Positions 37,101 through 49,300 of a stretch of DNA of 64,000 nt are shown piece by piece. The translations under genes were made by a program, and so were the position numbers. This DNA comes from Stylonectria norvegica (lineage: Eukaryota; Ascomycota; Sordariomycetes; Hypocreales; Nectriaceae). The stretch lies in the NCBI GenBank assembly GCA_014621405.1, contig JAANBC010000043.1, positions 1 through 64,000 on the forward strand. Direction: 5' to 3'. The notes beneath the pieces were generated by a model. That model saw nothing but the letters and a program-made list of their open reading frames with translations. It was not told where the DNA came from and ran no database searches. Positions within the stretch are counted from its first letter, which is position 1, and every line of letters begins with the position of its first letter.

Positions 37101-39303
37101 TCAAACGCGGCAAAGGCGGCCGTTCTGAGTTGGGACACCATCAATCTGTCCCGTAACATACCAAAGATCACTCCCAACACCCTGTCGCGCATAAAACAGA
37201 CCAGTGGGATCAACCTGGTTCTTGATGGATAGAAGACGGTTGTACTTGTCAGTGCCGTAGAACGATTGCTTGAAGTTTGGCTCCGTCACGTCCGACTCGG
37301 ACGCATAGGCGCCGCTACCGGGACTGGCATCTCGCCATGGCTTCATCCATTCGTTGGTCAGCTTCTTGCTCTCCTGGGCAATGAAGGGCCATGAGCTGCC
37401 CTCGGGCCAGTTGATGATGGCAATGGCAAACATGGCGGCGTTGCGCCAGGCTGGGTTCACGGCGTTGTCTGGGAATGGGCCGGGGCCGTTGCTGATACCG
37501 AAGCCGATGACCTGGCCGCCCTTGTCTGAAAGGCCCTTGATGGCATCGAAAGTAGCATTGAACTTGGTAGGGTTCACGAAGTTGTCCCTGGAAGAAGGTC
37601 AGTACTAATTTCTCAAAGCAAAGTTGAAAAGAAATACTTACTTGGGGAACAGGCGTCCAGCAGTCTTCGACACAGAGCCACCAACAAGTTCCCGAGGGAA
37701 TGCAACTTTCCAGGCCTGGTAGTAGCTAGGGTGTTCGGACTCTGTGACATCGAAGGTAATACCGAGATCGTCCCAGGTTGCAAAGAGAGGAGCAACAAGC
37801 GTGTGGAGCTGTGCAAGGGTATTTCCCGGAGCGAACCACGGAACCATTGAGAAGGTCAACGTGTCTGGGCCGGTGTGCCAGATGTTCCAGTATTCGTAGT
37901 TTCCAGCATCGTTAAAGGTCGGGAGGAGCTGCCAGAAGGCTCGAACAGCGGCCCAGAAGTCCTCGTGGGAGACGGTGTCGCTGGTGCTGAAGGAGAAGGA
38001 CATGACAGCGGCCTTGAGTTTGGGATACGCCTTGACAGTGTATGAAGTGACGACACCAAAGGTACTTCCGCCGCCGCCGCTGAGAGCCCAAAAGAGGTCG
38101 GTGTTTTCCTTATCACTGGCGGTGATGAAGCGGCCATCTGGGGTGACCACTTCGATACTTAGGATCTATCACAAATAATCACCGTCAGTCGACATTCGCA
38201 GTGCCTTCCACAGCAAAGTAAGACTTACCTGGTCGGCACCCATTCCATAAAGGGAGGAGAGAGGAGAATAACCACCTCCAGCAAGGTAGCCGCCAGCATA
38301 ACCAACACTGAGGCCCTCACCACCAACCACACTGACACCGTACTTCTCAGCGGCCAGATACACCTCAACTCCGATGACGCCTGCGCCGACCTTGATAGCA
38401 GCGCCATTGTACGAGCTAGTCTTGAAAGACTTGTAGTACTTGATGCTCTTGAACCGATGAGTCCAGATAGAGAGTGCGCCGGCACCGACCGAGCGACCGT
38501 TGAAGTCATGGCCAGTGTTTTTGACAACGAGACGCAAGTTAAGGGTGCGGGCAAAGTTGACCGCGAGCTGGATATGTGCCACATTGCTGGCATCAATGAC
38601 ATAAGATGGGAATCCCCCCAATGTACAGTCACCGGTAGGATCTTCGCTAGGCTGGCATGTGAGGCCTTGGTACAGAGGCGACATAACCGAAGTAGGGTCG
38701 GCAATGCTAAAGCTGAAGTTAGTGGTGTCCCCGAGAATATAGCAGCCCGTGAGACATACTGAAGAGATGAGTTGGTCCACTGGTCAACCAAAAACTGGCA
38801 TCGAGCGTCGTTGATGGCACCAAAGTCGCCATAGCAAGGATCCGCGATGGGAACTGTCTTGATGACGGCTCCCCCAGTGACGAGGTCGAGTACACGCCAT
38901 ATGATGCTCCCGGGCCAGAGAGCGTCACCTGGGAAAGTCTTACAGTTGGGTGATACGGAACGCTTCTTGCTCACTGTAGCATCGTCAAAGTACAGCAAAG
39001 TTACGTTTGTGAGCTCAATATCAGTGAGGTTTGATAGCGTGGCGTCAGTGAGCTGGATTAGTTCCTCAGGGAGGTAATCGCCAGTCACGACTTCTGATAC
39101 AGCATCTAGATTATCAGATGTCGCGTCTAGTGAAAGTCAGTTACCCTCAAATAAGTTCAAGAGAAACCCTCCTCGTGTTCAAATCGAGGCAAAGGCTGCA
39201 ACATACCGACTTGTTCTCCATCGACTACGATAGTCTGGGATGCCACGTGTGAAACCTGGGTAGCAACGAGGCACCCTAGGAAAAGGCGCTGGGTGAGATG
39301 CAT
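37101..39303 (-). CDS. Secreted FAD-linked oxidase, isoamyl-alcohol-oxidase-like BBE family
   Basis: Five minus-strand exons are inferred: 39303-39207, 39126-38760, 38712-38229, 38165-37642 and 37587-37101, with introns of 47-80 bp. They give 652 aa. The start begins a signal peptide (MHLTQRLFLGCLVATQVSHVA). A 180-residue N-terminal part carries Cys-rich text typical of the large fungal members (SPNCKTFPGDALWP, DPCYGDFGAINDARC). The FAD domain has VVKNTGHDFNGRSVG with His223 for flavin attachment, but the second attachment site reads GGEGLSVGYAGGY, with Gly where Cys is expected, so a single covalent link is predicted. The block DLFWALSGGGGSTFGVVTSY and the C-terminal BBE text (FYGTDKYNRLLSIKNQVDPT) are clear. 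Substrate unknown. It is one of two such oxidases in the window; the two are distant in sequence. Confidence 0.92.
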
Positions 39304-41122
39304 GGCGCAGGTATTATAAGACACAGACGCAGGTCATGCAGCAAGAGGTGTACGATCTCCGAGGTAGACAGGGACTCAAAGAAAGCCTAGATGGGCAAGA
39401 AATGTCGCAACGAGTCGACGATAGTCCAGATGAGGCGTCGGAAAGCACTAATAACCTAGACGGCAAAGACAGTACTAGAGCATGGCTGAGATCATTTCCA
39501 AATGGAGAAGTGTGACACTGCACTATATATCTCCCACGTGTATATCCCAGCCAGAGGTATCACAACGGAGTCCCGGACTCCGAGTGTCGGAACGAATTAT
39601 CGGCGCAAGATTGCTATATCGATAGTTTTCCATGTATGGATCCCACTGAGGGGCCTCCAGGTCTCGGATGCAGGGCCTCTTCTAGAAGTAGGGAAGTTCC
39701 CCGAGCAGCCAAGGATTGTATCCATCTCGCTTCCGATGCTGTCCTGCATGTCGCAGACTCGCAGTGTAAGCCTCAGACCGGATACCCCTGGACTATGGCA
39801 ATGAAGACGCTACATCCCTGCCTGCATCATCACGCATGCAGGGTCTGGACCGTCTAGAAAACTGGGGTTTCTAACTCAGTTTGCCGGAGAGCTCAAGATA
39901 CAGTCGAGAGTCTTGGCAGTTGGTTTGCTGCATTTGATACAGGCCTTTAGGTTACATTCTCCTTAAACAACATGGGCCTTGCGTAGCGTAGTCCGCAATC
40001 AGCTTCTCGGAGCCGGATGCTGAAGGGTTTATAGACTAGCGCAAGATATGATATTTCCATAGCTTTGCGTCTGGGTTGGAAGCTTCAGCACGGCCTTCTT
40101 ATGGGGGAAGTATCCGCGTATTTGGACGACTAGCCGCATGGTCACTCGAGTCAGGTAAGCTCAAGCGATTGCCAAGTCGAAGTAAGCCGGTTCCTAGGAA
40201 CGTATCTCGAGAGTAAAGTTCTGATAATCTAGAACAGTGAGTCTATCACTCCCTCTCTTTTTTTCTTTTGCTTATGCCTTGCATACTGCTCTTCTCAAGA
40301 ATCTTCATTGTCACGTTTCTCATTGAGCCTCCAAGCTCCCTGACAGGACTATAGACTAGTATCCATCGTATCTGACATGCCTCATATACCGTTTGAGCTA
40401 GGCACCGCAGGACCTTATGACTCTTAGAGTTAAAACTAAAGAACGTTCTGCTAGTCAGGTGGATAAGATGCCCCGGAGACCTCTCCGGCCCATCCTCCCT
40501 TGATGCCGGGGCTAGGAACTAGGTTGCGGACGCCTCCACGTTTGAACTACGGGGCCGAGCGCTGTCTGGGATGCTGTGAGCCTATGATCGACGCAGGGAA
40601 GACACATAGCTCTCCCGCACGAAGCGCGAAGCATAGATTGGATTCCTTGTCGGCCGCCTTACTACCCCAAGCCAATCTGCCGTGTCTACGTACCCATATA
40701 AAACTGTGAGAATGCAGGGGAGCCGACTCATCTACCTGCATGATACATCCATGCATACCAAGAGACCTGAGCCTCAGGGTTCTCATCTTACATATGATAG
40801 CCCGAGATGACTTGTCGGCACTTGGTCAAGAAATCCATCACCTGCGCCTTTTCGTTACCGATCACGAATATGCGTTATTGACAAGGCCCCTGGATTCGTC
40901 CTCGCTAGCTGCCTTAATGTTGATGAACAATTCAACAGTCTTCCGCAGTGGGAGACATCTACTTGGCTTCAATAAGAGTGCCAAGCTCTTGGATCCGGTT
41001 TGGGGTTTTCTTCCATCTCCCCTTCGGCCATGTCCTGGTTCATGTCCCCTTGAGTTCTTCCCTCGTTCTCTCATGTGCCCTTTCTACAGTCGTTTCTTTG
41101 CTTTTTGGTAGCAATTGCCATC
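39304..41122. other. Divergent promoter region
   Basis: About 1.8 kb lies between oxidase 2 (-) and the receptor gene (+). ATATAAAAC at about 40,693 is a possible TATA element for the plus-strand gene, though it is 430 bp from the inferred ATG. No coding frame is supported. Confidence 0.45.
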
Positions 41123-42682
41123 ATGACGTTCATGTCCATCGTGGGCCTCGATGCCTCACTCGCAGGAACTGAACTCAACGTACGATACATCCCTGTGAGC
41201 GAGTTGCCCACAACTCCACGGCAACAAGGTGCAATTGCTATAATTTTCCTGATGACGTTCCTGGCCCTTACCACGTGGGGATTTCGCATGTATTCCCGGA
41301 TCAGTACCAAGCAGTTTGGTATCGGTATGTCAACCACCCAAGATGAAGGCTTTTGTCCTCCATCTCGTGCCGAACATGGACACAAACGGATGCTAACATC
41401 TGCCCTAGATGACTGGCTGACAACAATTGCAATGGTATACTTGGCTTTCCGAAACTCGCTCTCCAAGGTGAACGCTTAACTGATAACTCCCACTTTGCTC
41501 GTTAGCTATTTTCCTTAGGGATGCTGGTACCAAATTATATGTGTAAGTACAGACATACTAGACTATTCACCTGGGACACTCTTCCTAGCAAGCAAATGTC
41601 CAGCAACGAACTGACTGTTGGTACGACCAGTCTTCAAATACGACTATGTTGGATTTCCCACCAGCTCCCTTCCCAAGACCTACGACCTCGAGCCCATGCT
41701 ATTCTGGAATTGGATAATGCAAGTGCTATATAATCCGATCCTTGCCCTAATAAAATCATCGGTCCTTATTTTCCTACTGCGGCTTGGCGGTCACCGTCGC
41801 AGCATCAGATGGGCTGTCTACGCTCTCAACACATTTAACATTGCCCTAATGGTCGCCATCTTCATCACCGTCATCTTCCAAACGATCCCGATCAACGCAT
41901 ATTGGGACCTCTCGGTCAAAAAACAGCGCCAGATAGATGGACCACTATTTTACATTACAACAGCCATCATAACAATTGTGACCGACTTTCTCGTCCTTAT
42001 AATCCCGTTCTGGGTCTTCGTGGGTCTCAAGATGCGCCTCGCAGCCAAGGTGGGCTTAATCGTCGTGTTTCTCATGGGTGGAATGTAAGTATAGGCTACG
42101 TGTCCCGACAACACTCAACCCTCGGTGTCTGATCTTCTTGGCTACAGTGTTTCCATTGTCGCAATCGTTCGAGTCAACGAGTTGCGGAACAAGTTTTACA
42201 ACCTGAAGCCAAACTACGACTCAAGAAATACACTCGGGGACACCCTTAGTAGTGTGGAAGTCAATCTAGCAATCATGGCTTCCTGTGGCCCGGCCCTTCG
42301 CCCTCTGTTCCGCAGGATGTTCCCAGGTCTCTTCTCGAACAAGAGCAGCAACGACAATGGAGCATACAATTACAACACACCTAGCAACTACGGGACCGGA
42401 ACGGGTCTTCGACATACTGCCGGGCATGGGGCCTTTCCCCTAAAGGATATGCACGCGGGCAAGACTCATACGGAAATTCGTGGTCATTCCCCGAATGGCA
42501 GCGAAGAGGAGATCATGACTTATAACGGCATCATCCGAACTACTGCGGTAAGGACTCTTGACCACTCTTCTTGAATTAGTACTGAACAAAGACAGGTCGA
42601 TATCAAGTTTGATCAGGCAACTTTGTCAGATAGAGGATCTGGCCCTGAGTACTCGGAGTCTGTAAAGCCTAGTCACGTTTGA
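41123..42682 (+). CDS. Pth11-like/rhodopsin-domain seven-helix membrane protein
   Basis: Six exons are inferred: 41123-41324, 41409-41434, 41506-41542, 41631-42084, 42148-42547 and 42596-42682, giving 401 aa. The very short exons 2 and 3 join as QFGIDDWLTTIAM then LFSLGMLVPNYM, followed by FKYDYVGF. This order, with a DDW after helix 2, is characteristic of the fungal rhodopsin-domain (SAT5/Pth11-type) family. Later blocks include LFWNWIMQVLYNPILALIKS, LFYITTAIITIVTDFLVLII and NLAIMASCGPALRPLFRR, closing helix 7. The C-terminal tail (about 110 residues) is Asn/Gly/Ser-rich and cytosolic. There is no CFEM domain. Some relatives of this family sense surfaces or metabolites; the ligand here is unknown. 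Confidence 0.88.
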
Positions 42683-43156
42683 GCTACACGTATCGGCGCA
42701 ACGTGTCTGGATCTGGCTTGGCTGAGGACACAAATTACTTTAATAATAACGACAATAAACTATTCTTCTAAATTAAGCCTTGCAATCAGTAGTTCATCAC
42801 ATCTGCAAGCTTGTGTGGAGGAACTTAGCCTAAAGCTCGCTGCCTTTATCAGGTAGCTATGGCGATGAAAGGTTAGTCTCCTCACAATAATAGATGAACA
42901 TGCTATGAGTATCAAATAACTTGGGGACATTACTTATTCGGCAAATTATCAATACTAGTCTAAGTCTTTCCTGTTCCCTTGCGGTATCCTCGGTGTATCG
43001 AGTCCTTTTATGTCCAAATCCCCCCCGGGTATTCCCATCGTTAATGAAAGTCATGATCAAAGATCCTCCGCATAAATATCCATATGCCCCAATCAACTCC
43101 AAAATAATATGCAAGAAGGCGCAATGTCGTAAGTCATGTTCCTAAGTCAGGTCCGT
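42683..43156. other. Convergent intergenic spacer
   Basis: About 470 bp lies between two 3' ends. The DNA is AT-rich relative to the flanking genes. Nothing further is recognised. Confidence 0.5.
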
Positions 43157-43717
43157 CTACAGAACGGCGCTGATCTCGGTGATCTCTGCCTTAACAGTGG
43201 CAGGCTTGCAGGTGACGATTCGCTGAGAGAAAAGCTGGCCATCCTTCCAGTGCGGGTTCTCCCACTTGTACTCCTTGCAGTCGAGCTTGAGCGTGGCACC
43301 ACCCTTGGCCTCAAAGCGGCCACCCTCCTCGGGGCACGCCCAGGTCTGGTTGATCTTGAGTTCGCCGGAGGGTCGGCTGAAGGTGAAGGATGCAGAGTCG
43401 CTAGGAACGGGGACATCACAGTGGTACTCGAAGTTGCCGTAGAAGAAGTCATCCAGCTGGGTGGAGTCGGCGGTGCAGGTGGACTTGTAGTTGTTGACGG
43501 GGTTCACAAGAGTGAAGTTGACGGAGCCCGAGGCGATCTGGTGCGAGGGCGTGCTGAAGATGTACGAGGCGTGGTAGTCAAATTTCTCGACGTTCCAGTG
43601 AGTGGCCTTGGCGCCCTTGGCCATGCAACTTGGTTCGTCGGACCGAGAAGAGATGCTGAGGGTGGGCAGAGCGATGGCTGAGCCGGCGAGGAGGAGGGAG
43701 GCGAAGAGACCCTGCAT
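43157..43717 (-). CDS. Secreted AA1-like (Alternaria allergen 1-like) protein
   Basis: A single exon of 186 aa. The signal peptide is MQGLFASLLLAGSAIALP. The mature part has six cysteines in the pattern of AA1-like proteins: SCMAKGAKATHWNVEKFDYH, ASYIFSTPSHQIASGSVNF, STCTADS, YHCDVPVP, NQTWACPEEG, LKLDCKEY and the terminal VTCKP. The block FSTPxHQxAxGxVxFxLxNP is diagnostic. These small extracellular beta-barrel proteins are abundant in plant-associated ascomycetes and several are treated as effector candidates or allergens; biochemical roles are poorly defined. The gene is isolated, with a 1.7-kb upstream gap before the retrotransposon. Confidence 0.88.
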   Translation of the reverse strand: MQGLFASLLLAGSAIALPTLSISSRSDEPSCMAKGAKATHWNVEKFDYHASYIFSTPSHQIASGSVNFTLVNPVNNYKSTCTADSTQLDDFFYGNFEYHCDVPVPSDSASFTFSRPSGELKINQTWACPEEGGRFEAKGGATLKLDCKEYKWENPHWKDGQLFSQRIVTCKPATVKAEITEISAVL

Positions 43718-45436
43718 CTTGATTGTTATGTTGGAGATGCGTCTTGTAAGTGAGGCTAGAGAGGAGATGTTGCGGGCAACGGATGATAGGAGGCAGATGA
43801 AGTCTCTTTATGTGTTTTTCCAGACAGGAGACGTGAGTAAGATTCGGATGAGAAGAGAAGAGTATGTGGCGAAGATCGTTATTTCGGGTAATGGTGGTGT
43901 GGCTTGTGGTGTGTCAATGCGTATTGATGAGGACTGTCTTCATTCACCAAGTAGAAGTTTGGCAACGAACGAAGCCAGCTATATATGTTTTTTCCCCAGC
44001 CCATATCAAAGCTTCTCGTTCACATGAACAAGGATGGATCCAATTCTTCAACGATTTCTTGTTCTACCGGTGCACATCGCTTCCATGCTCGGACAGCCAA
44101 GGAGCATGACGTACCCTCGCACAAATCTCGTATTTCCCTCTCTCCGGCCCCGGGCGTACGCTGTGGAGCCGGACCTGTCGCTCGGCAGTGACGGGAGGAG
44201 CCTAAAATAAACCCGACTACGGGGACAACGATCGACGAGTGTTGATGGTGATGCTCGTATGGATGGAGCTTTGGGGTTGTGCGTGCTTTTGCTCTGTTGT
44301 TTGCTTGCTTTTACAGTAGGCTTCCGATCAGCAGTGGAGATTGAGTCTTGTGATCGTTACAGTGTGGTAAGGCCCTAGAAAAAGGTGCTCAAACTGTGCA
44401 TTCCTGGAATGGTAGAGTATTTAGCCGCCATTACAGGTCATAATCGTTGTATAGGGCAATCTGCAAGCCTGGAAACCAAGAACTCTCGCACTGGGCTGCA
44501 TTTCACCGAAGTACGCACACTGCATCACAGCAAAAGCCCGAAAGCCTTGCCTCTCAACCTATTCCTTCACATCAATACTTCAGCCTCTGCTTCAACAACG
44601 CAATGGCCTCCCAGCCAGGCTTGAACCTTGACTCAAAACTATTCAAACGGTGATGACGATCACTGCCGTGCAAGGGCCATCTGCAACGTTCCTATCACGG
44701 AGCCTCCATGACCCAGAAAACATGCCAGCTCAGCTGGGCAAACAGAATCAGGAACAGATCAGCCAGCGATACTCCCGCCTCGTGTCCGCCACTTCATGCA
44801 TAGCTCGCATACAGCCGGCAGTCGAGGGGCAGGAATATTGACCGAAATAGCCTCCATCGCTGTTAATCCGGGTGGCTGGCCGACGCGATCGGCCGACGAC
44901 GTGCTTCGACACGGCGCGCACCGACGCACACGACGTTTGCATCCGTCTCACATAGGAAGATAGTACACGCAAGCAACGCAGATGCATCTTCCAACCATCG
45001 TCGTCTCCGTAGAAAGGCCGGATACTTTCTCCCGCGTAGGCAGCTCGGCTTCACGCTCTTTGCCACGAGTCGGTCAAGAGGATGAGAAGAGGCGTATTCC
45101 TACCATCGTACAGCACATCACAACACGACACAACACTGCATAACACCACATAGCGCAACGTTGTGCGGCGCAGCAATAGCAGCACCGTTAGTGGCACGGC
45201 AGCATCTCGTGGACAAATTACTGCGACTGGTCGTTGGTAGGTGCCTTGCCCTGGCAGCATTCATGCGATCCAGGGAGCGGGATAATGCGAGATAGATGAG
45301 GGTTCTAAGCATGTCTTGCACGCATGAAGGTCCAGCAGAAACTTCGAGACACCTAGGACTGCCTGGGGCCTTGGGCGATCCATGAATCCACTCTGACGCA
45401 TTGAATTGAGGGGAAATCGACAGATGTTGCAGGCTC
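43718..45436. other. Intergenic region left of the retrotransposon
   Basis: This holds the promoter side of the AA1-like gene and normal-composition DNA up to the sharp edge of the 5' LTR. No coding frame is supported. It shows no visible RIP, in contrast to the sequence from about 45,580 onward. Confidence 0.5.
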
Positions 45437-45643
45437 TGTTGGAAGCCAGGGGTTAGCTCTTGATCACGGGATCAACTGCGCTGCTGATCACGGGATCAAC
45501 TGCGCCTCTTACAAGCTCTGCTATAGGGGCTGCGCTAGGCTTCTTTAAATGGCTCTATGCCGCGCTTTCTTTTATAGAAAACAAGGCTTTTTTATATTTA
45601 ATTTATAACTTAAAAGATCAGCTATAATATAGTTTATATAATA
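45437..45643 (+). repeat. 5' LTR of the copia element
   Basis: It starts TGTTGGAAGCC and ends TATAATA, where the 3' copy has ACAACA, so the original ends were TGTTG...CAACA. The first 140 bp are nearly free of RIP and the last 60 bp are heavily mutated. It holds two copies of TGATCACGGGATCAACTGCG at 45461 and 45485, a 24-bp spacing. Confidence 0.92.
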
Positions 45644-45656
45644 GTTATAAGCCCGG
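45644..45656 (+). other. Primer-binding site, initiator tRNA-Met half-molecule type
   Basis: GTTATAAGCCCGG begins directly after the 5' LTR. With one RIP change (TGA to TAA) reversed it matches GTTATGAGCCC, the complement of the anticodon stem-loop of fungal initiator tRNA-Met. Drosophila copia also primes on an internal piece of that tRNA. Confidence 0.65.
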
Positions 45657-46399
45657 ATAAGAATAGCATTTTTAGTAACTTTTACTATACTCTCTAGCAA
45701 TTCTTCTATCTTAATTAATTATTTATTATTATACTTAAAAAACTATTATACTTTTTATTATAACTTACTCTTTTAAAACTACTATATATAGTAAATTTTA
45801 TATATAAAAGTATTATATTAATATTATTATATTTAACTACCACCCTAATATAAATATATCCTATAATTTTACTTTCTTTAAGAATAACCTTTAGTAATTA
45901 AAAGGCCTTAAACTTAATTCTTAAAAGAAATAAGTTAATTAGTTTGCTAATCTAAAGTCTTATGCTATATTCTTAGACTAATAAGCGCAGATAAACCCTA
46001 ATTTGCTACTAAATAATAATAATACTCTTATAGCTTCTCTACTTATACTAATTAATAAATAAATATAAGTCTTTAGTATTAGTTAAACTAATAACTAAAT
46101 TATAATAAGGTATACTTTTAAAATAAAAAGGATTTAGTTTAATTAGTACTAATATAATAAGTATAAGTATAAAGATAATAAGATATATTTATAGATAGTT
46201 ATTACTATAAATAATAGTATTTTTAAATTAGCTATTCTTAGTATAAGTAATAATAAAGATAACTATATAATATAAGAGCTTATTTAAATCTTAAAGCAAT
46301 AACTTATACTTAGTGATATATATATTATAGAGGATATTAGGACTACATATAAAAATATGCTAAGAGATGCGACTTATACTAACTAAAATATATTTAATT

Positions 46400-49300
46400 A
46401 GTATGCTAAGTAAAATAGCGCAATAGCACAAGCTATTATATATAATATTCCTAAAATATAAGAAAACCTCAGTATTAAAGACTTTCTTAATACTATAGGT
46501 GCGAGGTTTATACTATAATAGGCTGAAAATAAGTAGAATAAGCTTTATAAGCATAAAATTATAAATAATATAGCCCTAAGCCTTAATAAATATAATTAAT
46601 TCTTTAATCTTATTACTATTAACTTATTAAAAAAGAACCCGGGGGTTTATACTTTAACTCTTAGGGGTGAATAAGTAAATAAGAAAGCTTCTTTAAATAA
46701 GTGCTTTTATAGATATTTAAGGCATAAGTAGAAGCTAGAAGACTGCTATATAATCTAATATATACTTATAGGGTAAGGGCTTATAAGCCTTAAGGATGAG
46801 ATTATAAAGGCAATATATAACTAACTTAAAGATAATAAGTAAAAGAACCTATAAGTTAAGCTTATAAAGAAAGGTTAGATATAAGGCGCTGCTAATAAGA
46901 AAAATAAGAATAATAATAATAACTCTTTAAATATTATTATTACTATTACTTTAGATCTGCAGTTACTAAGCAGGCTTAAGTAATTAACTTAGATTTTTAG
47001 TATAATTAAGCTCCCCTAGTACTTACTAGCAGATAGTACTATCTTTAATACTAGAGGCGCATACTACTTAGTTAACTCCTTAGATCTAATAGTTCTTAAT
47101 ATCTTTAAGCTGGCTACTAATTACTATATAGAGATTAGAGATATTAAATATATTATTAGTAGTTATAGCTAATATTATATGCCTAATTAAAAGATATAGA
47201 AGCTATTTTTTCTTAATAATATAGCTATTATTAAGGGTTTTTATATAAATATTATTTTAGAGACCCTGCTTTAAAATATAAGAGTTTAGTATCTTAGTTT
47301 AGATTATATACTGTAAAAGGGCATATTAAATAAGAGTAAAATTATATAATAGATATCTTGCGCTAGAAACCTAGTCTTTTTAAAATATAAAAATATTTTC
47401 TCTTATATAACTAGTATAATACTCTAAAGTATAATTTTAATAAGCCTAGCTGCACTTATACTTACTACTTATATATTAGACCTATTATCTAAGGTGCTAA
47501 GGTATAATTTACTATACTAAAAAAGTATAAACTCTTTTCTAGTCTAATTAGATCTTAAAGAGCTCTAGCACTTAAGATCTAGTTACTTAAGTCCTAAAGC
47601 ACTTAGAAAGTTAGCTTAGAATGCTTATAATATATATATTAAAAGTATAGCCTGTATTAATTGTAAAATCTGCTTTATAACTTATACTTAGAAAGAGGTT
47701 TTAAAGCATATATCTAAAAATCACTTCTTATAGCCTTTCTAAAGAGTTCTTTAGGATCTATAATACTATAATAAAGGCTATAATAAAGTTAAATATCTTC
47801 TTATTATAAAGGATAAGTTTAATAGTATACTTTATATATAACTGCTATACTATAGAGATATACTAATCTTATATAATAAGCTTGTCTTCTTTAATAGGTA
47901 AATACTATAATAATTTAGTATATATATATATATAATATATTAGGATAATAAGCTGGGTATAAATAATATTATAAGCAATATGCTTTACTAGGGTTAGTGC
48001 TAAGATAAAGAAATAAGCCTTAAAAGCGCTCCACTAAATATATATAAACCTAATAGTAGTATTAAAAGTATAAATAAAATAGTAACTAACCGCTTAAATA
48101 TAATAATATAGAGCGCAAATCTTTTAGAAAACCTATAACTAGAAAGCTATAGAGTAGCCGCGCACTTAATTAATATATCTCTTATAAGAAGAAATAACTA
48201 GAAGTTATTAATTAAGACTTTATATTATTAACTAAGGTATAACTCCCTCCTTTTAGTATAAGAGTATATATCCTACCTTTTATTAGATTAAAATAGGATA
48301 TATACTTATAATTATTATGCCTATTTTTTAACTAGAGATTAGGAGGCAAACTATAATAAAAGAGATATAAAAACCAGCCCTAAAGAATATATTAGTTATC
48401 TTATTAGATATATTATAACTAATATATATTAGATATAGGTTCTTTGCCTTAAAAAGGTCTTTATAATATAAAATATATAATTTAATAAGTATATCTTCTT
48501 TAATTTAATACTAAAATAAAATAATAAGCTTCTAACTATAGAACTGAATAATTAGGTAGTATGCTTAGATAAGCTAGATATAGAGAACTTATTATCTTTT
48601 ATATTCTTAGAAGATATATCTCTTTAAGAAATATTTATAGGTTTAAACTTAGGGGTAGAGACTCCTTAAATATTTAATAAAATAATTTAATATTAAGAGA
48701 CTAAACCTAAGTATATATTAGTTTATATACTTAAATATATAAGACTTTAAATACTATAAGAGATATTAGAGTAGGATTTATATAGTATATTAACTCTAAA
48801 TACTTATAATACTTTTAATAAAATGCAAGAATAAAGTATTAATAATAAATTTAAGCTAGCTACTGCCTTAGAAGTTAACCTTAAGAATAAGCTATAATTA
48901 GATATGCTATTAGATTATAATTAGTAATAATAATTTATTTAGGAAGTAGAGGAAAGCCTAGCTAGCATCTTATATTTAAAAGAGTTAGAAGCAGACTAAC
49001 TAATTATAAGCTCCCCTAAATGCAGCTAAACTTAGGAATAATATAATAGTAGAATTATAATATATATATAATAAGAACTAGGATAAGCTTTTAATTAGAG
49101 GACTTACTAACTAATATATAATAAAATACTATTTAACTTCTTCTTAATTAATTACTAAGTGGAAAGGGATAACTTTAAGAGTATATATATAATATTTACT
49201 ATTATCCTAAGTATAATAGATAAAGAAAGAAGGAAAAGACTGTCTATAACCTTATCTAAAGAGGTAATTTATTAGAATAACCTTTTAAAACTACTAGCGT

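Noticed and set aside
20236..43717. A biosynthetic gene cluster containing the oxidases, transporter and regulator
   Set aside because: No polyketide synthase, peptide synthetase, terpene cyclase, prenyltransferase or RiPP precursor was seen, and the genes are widely spaced.
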